Part shown: positions 57,531-64,000 of the stretch, one piece after another
How the letters are laid out: each line of letters opens with the position of its first letter
Position numbering within the stretch: the stretch's first letter is position 1
NCBI RefSeq assembly: GCF_000143415.4
Contig: NW_003314288.1
Span: 311,034 to 375,033 of the forward strand
From: Selaginella moellendorffii
Taxonomy: Eukaryota > Streptophyta > Lycopodiopsida > Selaginellales > Selaginellaceae
DNA: 64,000 bases
Direction of reading: 5' to 3'
The notes under the pieces: generated by a model
Database searches by the model: none
Told to the model about the DNA's origin: nothing
Seen by the model: only the letters and a program-made list of their open reading frames with translations
Translations under genes and position numbers: made by a program

Positions 57531-60149
57531 GCTCGATATTGTGTGTGAACGGATTGATGTAAGGATTCTACCATATATTCTATGGTAGATATAGATAAAC
57601 TCAACAAGATTGTATTTATGGAGCCCACAAGAGTAAGAGTGAGGTGTTATCATATTATGAATCCCACAAGATCAAGAGTGAGAGGTGTTAATCACATTTT
57701 TTATATGCTCCATATGATCCTGAGGGGGGGAGAGGAAGGGAAAAAAAGAATTAATTAGAGTGAAAATGCGAGTTATTGTGAAATTATAGTATAAATGTGA
57801 CGAGCTAAGAGTAAAAACGTGATGTAGCAGCTTAAAAGAGGGAAGTAGGAATGCTCAGATGGAGTTCCACCAGGTTGAAAAGACAAGTCATACCTCAAGC
57901 CTCGGATTGCTCCCAACCCCTTGCCTCCACCTGGTTGCCTACTTTAACCAAGCCCCGAACCACCCAGCAGTCTTGGCGCACAGGGATGACATCAGCCCTA
58001 ACCTCTTGCTCCACTGCTCCTACTTCTGAGCTTCTCCCCCCCCTTAAGAAAAAAGGTCTGTTGTTCTCTTGGAGTTCAAGAGGCATCCTCTTCACCATCT
58101 CCTCTGTTTTTGCTAGCTAGTTAGCTCTTACAAGGAGCACAAGCCAAGTTCAGCTCCATGCTCAGCTCTATCATCTCCTCTTTAAGACACCTCACCTCTT
58201 TGAAGCCATTCAGGAGAGCTAGCACGCTTCACGTCTAGACGTCCCCCCTTTTTTTTTTTTGCGATTGTCTCTTCAAACTCATCATACTTATTTAACTCAC
58301 CAAACCTTACCAAGCCGAGTGCAGGTTTTGAAACCCCATGAGTCACCTTCCATCTTCCAGTTGAGCTCTCCAACAATCTTGACGTGCGGATGTGTGCAAA
58401 CTGCTCCTTGAGCCAGGACCATTTCTCCAGGAGATAACTTATGCTACAACACTCTCCGCTCGACGATCTCAATGTGGAAAGATCCACAAAGCTGTCCCAC
58501 TCATCATAGTTGCAGAAGAAATCATCCTCATACTGCATCTGCAACCTTGCTCAAGCCCAAGCCTCCGCCATCGCAAGCTTCTCCCTCATCTTGATCAGCT
58601 CACACTTGAGGCGGCAAAACAAGTCCAGGTCCTGAGGAACAACAATGGAATACACCTTTCCTGGGTACCTGTCTCGAAACCTGTGAAAGTACAGTAGACG
58701 ATGTGGTGTTTCAGATCGCAGTGGAATGATAACTTAATGAAAGCAACAAAGCCATCGAGCTCGCTCTTTGGGGATCAATTATCATCTCCTCCTTTGAAGC
58801 AATGAGCAGCAGGCCTTGATCCCATCCAGAAGTACTAGAGATAGTCTGCAAAAGCAAGTTTGACACCAGTCTACTCGACAATGAATGAATATGTTCAAAA
58901 TTGACCAAGTCAAACACAGTCATTAAAGAATATTACACATGCAAGAGAATATTTTATATAAATGAACAAAAAATGAATAATACTTTTCTGTGGTTTTCTT
59001 AATAATAGTGCTTCATATTGATCAATGAGAAGATTGTAATTATAAACATGTTTATAATTTATAAACAAGAGATTAATCTAGAATAACTAGAATATACTAG
59101 GAAGTGTATAAACATGTTTATAATCTATAAATACATCATTAATCTAAATAAAAACAACCATTAGATGGTAGAATATTCCAAAATATAAAGTATATTCTAG
59201 GTATATTCATTACCCTGTTTGCTTCTAATAAAAATAAAATATTTATAATATTAAAAATATTTTAAATAATATTTATAATTATTTTGCATATATAAATTAT
59301 CCAATATTTTAGTAAAATAAATTACCAGAAGAAAAAGAAGAAAAATAAACTCAAGTTTCAAAATTTATAGAGATCCATACAATCCAAATCAAGATCAATC
59401 TTCCACGAACTTAATGCCGCTTTCAGCACCTCGAAGCTCTGCCGAAAAACGTAGCCATGGTATGCCACAATCGTTCGCTTGAAAATCTGAAGATGTCAAT
59501 CGAAGCATGCCAGCAAAAACATGAAATAAAGAAGCGCAGGTGGACAACAAAGGAGATGAACTGAGCGAGGCCAAGAACACATATAAGGACTGAATGTAAC
59601 CATGTGAGGCCTTGCGCGGTTTTTTCCTCCATGCATGGCTTCATGTGCGAAGAGTTTCGTGTGGTAAGGTATGTTGCGGAGCAGCCAGAAGCCCAGGGTG
59701 AATATAAGTACGTGAGGCCTTGTGAGGTTTTACCGCCGCCCGAGGACTCCTATGCATGGGCCCCAGGCGAGAGTCATTTGCGAAAGTGTTCTGCATGAAA
59801 CTGGTGCCCTGAGGCTTCTGGCCGTGTCGCCCCATGAAGATGATTTTTTATTTAATTTGTGTAGAGTGTGGTTTATTTTTGCATATTGAGTGTATCAATA
59901 TCTTTTAGTTAGCAGATTATATTGAAGAACTGAAGACTACCTACAATTAAGTGCATGCAGCAACAGATTATATAAAAAATGAATGCAGAGAATAACAAAT
60001 CGGGATTTCTAGGAAGTTCGTGAGTGTTGTTAGTAATAATAATAATAATCATAAAAACATGATGTTCAGCCAGTTAGAAGATTGTCTGAAAATTATGCAT
60101 GTACTGATTCTTCAGCTCTTGAGCAACTGATTGCTGCTGGCTCACTTTC
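57531..60149. other. Repeat-rich region without a supported gene
   Basis: Bases 57560-57720 hold a duplicated CCCACAAGA-TCAAGAGTGAGAGGTGTTA phrase. A minus-strand open frame at 58182-58544 (MQMQYEDDFFCNYDEWDSF...) matches nothing I recognise. Bases 58930-59340 are a MITE-like AT-rich repeat. Bases 59600-59830 contain two imperfect copies of CGTGAGGCCTTGYG-containing text. No promoter or RNA gene was identified. Confidence 0.45.
59043..59240. repeat. MITE-like AT-rich repeat with internal duplication
   Basis: ATAAACATGTTTATAATYTAT occurs at 59043 and 59109, each centred on a small palindrome. The second half matches 40680-40800. No terminal duplication confirmed. Confidence 0.5.
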
Positions 60150-60162
60150 TATATATATAAAA
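60150..60162 (+). promoter_or_regulatory. TATA-like element of the DYW PPR gene
   Basis: TATATATATAAAAG lies about 126-138 bp before the ATG at 60288. The inverted left copy loses homology exactly here, so that copy lacks this element. Confidence 0.4.
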
Positions 60163-60287
60163 GAGACAATAAACATCTAAGCTGCTGCAGTTAAGCTGTG
60201 ACATTATAAAGTTTAAAAAGGAAAAGAATTAGAAAAAGAAAAAACAGAAAACACAGTTAAGTACTAACAAATCGGGATTTCTAGGGT

Positions 60288-63200
60288 ATGCGTGCGGCGC
60301 TAGGGTTTGTGTGGTGTGTGTCATTTCTCAACAATCTCATGGAGTGGAAAACGTTTTTCAGGGATCCCACTTTCTGGTGGGACAACAGGTTCAAGAAGAA
60401 AAACAAGTTCTTCTCAGAGTCCTACCCGGATTTCAAACATGTTTCTACCGGAGAGAGCCTGTGGATCGCCAACAGGAAAACACCAACCTGGGTCTCTGCA
60501 AAACTCGAGTCGCTCGCTGACCCAGCTGTAGGTAAGGCCGCCACGGCCCGCTACAAATCTCCACATACCCCACCTGTAGCTGGTGATGAACCGGTGAGTT
60601 TAGGGAGGCTGATACACCGCGTGAGAGACTCAGCTGAGAGCAGATCCCTTTCTTTGGGAAAACAAGCCCATGAAGCTGTGCTCAAGAGTGATGAGCACAA
60701 AAGCAACATCTACTTGTTGACGGGATTGATCGATATGTACTGCAAGTGTGGAGAGCTTGAGGAGGCTCGCAAGATTTTCGACTCCATGGGAACCCGGAGT
60801 GTTGTGTCCTACAACGCGATCATCCAGGGCTGTGGCTCGAACGGGCAAGCTGAACTTGCTCTGGAGTACTACTCTGCCCTGACAGTTGATAACACCATTC
60901 AACCCGACGATCGGACTCATGTCGCGGTGATCAGTGCCTGCTCCAGACTTGCTACCGAATCCAGCGAGAAGAGGGAGAGAGCTCTACGCATCGGGATGGA
61001 GATCCATTCAATGCTGAGCAAGGAGAAGAAACAGGTAGATCTGTTCGTGGCGACTTGCCTGGTAGACATGTACTGCAAGTGTGGCGAGCTTGAGGAGGCT
61101 CGCAAGATTTTCCACTCCATGGGAACTCGGAGTGTTGTCTCCTACAATGCGATCATCCACGGCTGCAGCTCGAACGGGCAAGCTGAACTTGCTCTGGAGT
61201 ACTACTCTGCCCTGAGAGCTGATAACACCATTCAACCCGACGATTGGACACATGTCGCGGTGATCAGCGCCTGCTCCACACTTGCTACCGAATCCAGCGA
61301 GAAGAGGGAGAGAGCTCTACGCATCGGGATGCAAGTCCATTCAGTACTGAGCAAGGAGAAGAAACATCTAGATCTGTTCGTGGCGAATTGCCTGGTAGAC
61401 ATGTACTGCAAGTGTGGCGAGCTTGAGGAGGCTCGCAAGATTTTCCACTCCATGGGAACTTGGACTGTTGAGTCCTACACCGCGATCATCCAGGGCTGCA
61501 ACACGAACGGGCGAGCTGAACTTGCTCTGGAGTACTACTCTGCCCTGAGAGTTGATAACACCATTCAACCCGACGATCGGACTCATGTCGCGGTGATCAG
61601 CGCGTGCTCCAGACTTGCTACCGAATCCAGCGAGAAGAGGGAGAGAGCTCTACGCATCGGGATGGAGATCCATTCAATGCTGAGCAAGGAGAAGAAACAG
61701 GTAGATCTGTTCGTGGCGACTTGCCTGGTAGACATGTACTGCAAGTGTGGCGAGCTTGAGGAGGCTCGCAAGATTTTCCACTCCATGGGAACTCGGAGTG
61801 TTGTGTCCTACACCGCGATCATCCAGGGCTGCAACACGAACGGGCGAGCTGAACTTGCTCTGGAGTACTACTCTGCCCTGAGAGTTGATAACACCATTCA
61901 ACCCGACGATTGGACTCATGTCGTGGTGATCAGCGCCTGCTCCACACTTGCTACCGAATCCAGCGAGAAGAGGGAGAGAGCTCTACGCATCGGGATGGAG
62001 ATCCATTCAATGCTGAGCAAGGAGAAGAAACAGCTAGATCTGTTCGTGGCGAATTGCCTGGTAGACATGTACTGCAAGTGTGGCGAGCTTGAGGAGGCTC
62101 GCAAGATTTTTCACTCCATGGGAACTCGGAGTGTTGTGTCCTACAACGCGATCATCCAGGGTTGCGGCTCGAATGGGCAAGCTGAACTTGCTCTGGAGTA
62201 CTACTCTGCCCTGAGAGCTGATAACACCATTCAAGCTGATGCTTGCACCTACACCTGCGTCCTTGTTGCTTGCGGGAGTGTGATGGCGATCAAGCTCGGG
62301 AGGGAGATTCACCAGCTGGCGAAGCATAAAGGGCTGCTGAAAAACAATCCAGTTCTGGGCTCCAGCCTGGTGAGCTTCTACGGCAAATGCGGTGATGTTG
62401 ATTCTGCTCAGGAAGCGTTTGACGAGTGCCGAGCTCGGGACGACACGGCTCTCTGGAACTCTCTCATACAGGCTTACACTCTCCAGGGCCGATCGATCGA
62501 GGCCTTGGAGCGTTTCTATTCCATGACTCAGGAGGAGGGCTGTAAAGCTGACGATGTGAGTTTTGTTTCGGTGTTGAACGCTTGCAGCCATGGTGGTCTG
62601 GTCGGGAAAGGAAGGCAGCTTCTGGATGAAATGCCCAAGCAGTATGGAGTCAAGCCACGTCTGGAGCATTATGTGTGCCTGATCGATATGCTCGGGCGAG
62701 CTAACCTCCTCGACGAAGCTGTGAGAGTTCTCAGAGCCATGCCTTTTGAACCGGATGCAGTGGTTTGGACGTCCCTGCTCGGAGCCTGCCGGAAGTGGAA
62801 GAATTACACGATCGGCAAACTCGCGTTTGAGCGTCTTGTGGAGATGGATCCCAAGAGCGGCACGCCCTACGCATTGATGGCCAATATATTTGGAAACCTG
62901 GGGATGCTCAGTGAAAGGGCCGCTGTTGTGGAGAGAATGAGAGGTGAAGGCAGCTTCAGGGAGCCCGGGAGAAGCTGGTGGACGGATGTTTGCTCAGGAA
63001 AAGTGCATTCTTTTTCTGTCGAGGATAGGAGTCACTCACAGAGCGACGAGATTGCGGCCAAGCTCAAGCAATTGTTGCTGAGAATGAAAGAGGAGGGGTA
63101 TGCGAGCGATGTGATCAACGTTCTAAAAGACATACCCGAGGAAGAGAAAGAGGATCACCTGTGCGGCCACAGTGAGAAGCTTGCGCTGGGGTGTGCTCTG

Positions 63201-63377
63201 GTGAACTCGCACCAGAAGGAGACCATCAGAATTGTGAAAAATCTCCGAGTTTGTGACGATTGCCATGCGGCCACTGCTCTCATCTCTAAGCTGGAAAAAA
63301 GGCTAATCATCTGCAAAGATGCCAGTCGGGTTCATGTGTTCCAGGATGGCAGATGTTCCTGTGACAACTACTTTTGA
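60288..63377 (+). CDS. DYW-type PPR RNA-editing protein with 111-residue tandem repeats
   Basis: A single-exon, 1029-residue frame starting MRAALGFVWCVSFLNN. PLS-class PPR motifs fill about residues 120-780. A 111-residue block beginning MYCKCGELEEARKIF is repeated at residues 150, 261, 372, 483 and (partial) 594. The E/E+ region spans about residues 788-890 (EHYVCLIDMLGRANLLDEA, FREPGRSWW at 890). The DYW deaminase domain closes the protein with HSEKLALG (His961, Glu963) and CDDCH (Cys989, Cys992), the zinc-binding HxE and CxxC set. The end is GRCSCDNYF instead of the usual DYW. Such proteins edit C to U in organellar RNA. The N-terminus is hydrophobic then basic, compatible with organelle targeting but not proof. 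The equivalent start in the left arm is frameshifted. Confidence 0.92.
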   Translation: MRAALGFVWCVSFLNNLMEWKTFFRDPTFWWDNRFKKKNKFFSESYPDFKHVSTGESLWIANRKTPTWVSAKLESLADPAVGKAATARYKSPHTPPVAGDEPVSLGRLIHRVRDSAESRSLSLGKQAHEAVLKSDEHKSNIYLLTGLIDMYCKCGELEEARKIFDSMGTRSVVSYNAIIQGCGSNGQAELALEYYSALTVDNTIQPDDRTHVAVISACSRLATESSEKRERALRIGMEIHSMLSKEKKQVDLFVATCLVDMYCKCGELEEARKIFHSMGTRSVVSYNAIIHGCSSNGQAELALEYYSALRADNTIQPDDWTHVAVISACSTLATESSEKRERALRIGMQVHSVLSKEKKHLDLFVANCLVDMYCKCGELEEARKIFHSMGTWTVESYTAIIQGCNTNGRAELALEYYSALRVDNTIQPDDRTHVAVISACSRLATESSEKRERALRIGMEIHSMLSKEKKQVDLFVATCLVDMYCKCGELEEARKIFHSMGTRSVVSYTAIIQGCNTNGRAELALEYYSALRVDNTIQPDDWTHVVVISACSTLATESSEKRERALRIGMEIHSMLSKEKKQLDLFVANCLVDMYCKCGELEEARKIFHSMGTRSVVSYNAIIQGCGSNGQAELALEYYSALRADNTIQADACTYTCVLVACGSVMAIKLGREIHQLAKHKGLLKNNPVLGSSLVSFYGKCGDVDSAQEAFDECRARDDTALWNSLIQAYTLQGRSIEALERFYSMTQEEGCKADDVSFVSVLNACSHGGLVGKGRQLLDEMPKQYGVKPRLEHYVCLIDMLGRANLLDEAVRVLRAMPFEPDAVVWTSLLGACRKWKNYTIGKLAFERLVEMDPKSGTPYALMANIFGNLGMLSERAAVVERMRGEGSFREPGRSWWTDVCSGKVHSFSVEDRSHSQSDEIAAKLKQLLLRMKEEGYASDVINVLKDIPEEEKEDHLCGHSEKLALGCALVNSHQKETIRIVKNLRVCDDCHAATALISKLEKRLIICKDASRVHVFQDGRCSCDNYF
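60735..62235 (+). repeat. 333-bp in-frame tandem repeat inside the PPR gene
   Basis: Units start at 60735, 61068, 61401, 61734 and 62067, exactly 333 bp apart; the fifth ends at about 62235. Each unit encodes about three PPR motifs. Units are nearly identical at the nucleotide level, differing mainly at a few RNA-contact-type positions (for example VVSYNAIIHGCSS versus VESYTAIIQGCNT). Confidence 0.97.
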
Positions 63378-64000
63378 AAACATGTCAGTGCTCTTTCTTG
63401 CAGTTATCCCTGGTTTTAAACCCTCCGTGAGTCAAGCAGAAACATGGGGCGCTGAGTGAGCATGCCTCGTCAAAGTACCGCCGCCAACCTGAACTTCACG
63501 GAGAAAAAAATAACATTTAAAAGTTAAAACTATGCAAAAGGAGGTTGTCTTAAATTTAAATTTCTTTTTGGTAGCAGAATCGGGGAATGCTGACTAAACC
63601 TGCCAACAGGTGCCCCAAAACAGAGCACCCAGATTCAGATAATAAGCCTTAGTATGAAGGCTGATAGCAAGTACCGCCTCATGTTCCGGGAGCAAGGTGA
63701 TGGCGGCTTGCGGCATGACCAACTTTGGGTTTGTGCTCCTAGAGCACGTTGAAAGACGTGTGGAAGCTGGTGACGACAGCATTTGTTTCTTGCAATGTAC
63801 TCACCAGCTCCTCGGCGACGTCTTCCTTCCAGATTTTTTGAGCTTGTCGTGAGTGGTAACCTGCTTGCTCTCTCCTGTGACGACTTCTTCCAGCCTCTGG
63901 TGCCCAGGCTCTCTTGTGGATGGAGCTAGCCCTACACAGTGTGTGTGTGTGTGTGTATCAACCAGCAGATGCACAAATCGTTGAGAATTAGCAACAAGTG
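63378..64000. other. 3' flank of the PPR gene, no gene; GT microsatellite
   Basis: No convincing coding sequence. A (GT)9 run is at 63939-63956. An open frame at 63594-63782 on the minus strand is short and unrecognised. Confidence 0.6.

Larger units (their letters stand above)
54960..61207. repeat. Right arm of the inverted duplication
   Basis: Reverse complement of 1-3215, with an additional 3.3 kb (about 56830-60160). The LINE reading frame continues across 56830 into this extra DNA, so the right arm probably keeps the ancestral arrangement and the left arm has a deletion. Confidence 0.85.

Noticed and set aside
58182-58544. 120-residue minus-strand frame as a gene
   Set aside because: No recognisable family or splice context, and a poly-Lys run coded by a T homopolymer; kept only as a note.
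59600-59830. GTGAGGCCTTGYG text as members of the palindrome family
   Set aside because: It shares only the GTGAGGCCT core, lacks the ATGGC arms and lies outside any DUF7869 element.
61008-62669. Series of 60-211-residue minus-strand frames in the DYW PPR gene
   Set aside because: They recur every 333 bp because of the tandem repeat and are antisense shadows.

Overview
The window looks like nuclear DNA of a lycophyte, most plausibly Selaginella (inference). Introns are very short (about 40-60 nt with clean GT/AG ends), pentatricopeptide-repeat (PPR) genes recur, a plant alpha-L-fucosidase is present, and most of the sequence is nested transposable elements. Two runs of Ns (11768-11900 and 23538-23637) are assembly gaps that fall beside repeats. 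No rRNA, tRNA or CRISPR was seen.

Layout. Positions 1-3215 and about 54960-61207 are the arms of an inverted duplication. Each arm carries the start of a PPR gene, a LINE 3' fragment and a decayed Ty3/gypsy fragment. The right arm holds the complete DYW-type PPR gene (60288-63377), which contains a 333-bp unit repeated in tandem in frame. Between the arms lies a decayed Tat/Athila-like Ty3/gypsy element on the minus strand (3541 to about 33500). It is split by two large DNA transposons. The first is an 11.6-kb Mutator-like element (MULE, 5763-17372) with a perfect 9-bp target duplication, an apparently intact SWIM-finger transposase, two related zinc-finger genes at its ends, and an intact nine-exon gene joining a ParB-like domain to a DNA-methyltransferase-like domain. 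The second is a 12.6-kb element (19564-32200) with 24-bp perfect terminal inverted repeats. It carries a DUF7869-type putative transposase gene and a second long gene with ParB-like, methyltransferase-like, acidic and HAD-phosphatase-like segments. It is also studded with about 20 copies of a 22-bp palindrome.

From about 33.6 to 43.7 kb there is a remnant of a related DUF7869 element, a SEC16-like pseudogene abutting a truncated PPR gene, an apparently intact GH29 alpha-L-fucosidase gene (38635-40323) and a PPR pseudogene. From 44012 to 54949 lies a minus-strand chromovirus-type gypsy relic with its LTRs. It is interrupted by a TRIM (45275-45860, TSD CAATC) and by a 7.6-kb non-coding LARD-like LTR element (46418-53986, TSD CTAAC) whose 1.73-kb LTRs hold a minisatellite.

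The most unusual signal is that two unrelated DNA transposons each carry a ParB-like plus methyltransferase-like accessory protein, one of them together with a dispersed palindrome family. This is reminiscent of, but distinct from, the VANDAL MULEs, whose VANC anti-silencing proteins recognise motifs repeated in the element. The functional link is a hypothesis; the domain calls come from reading motifs by eye.
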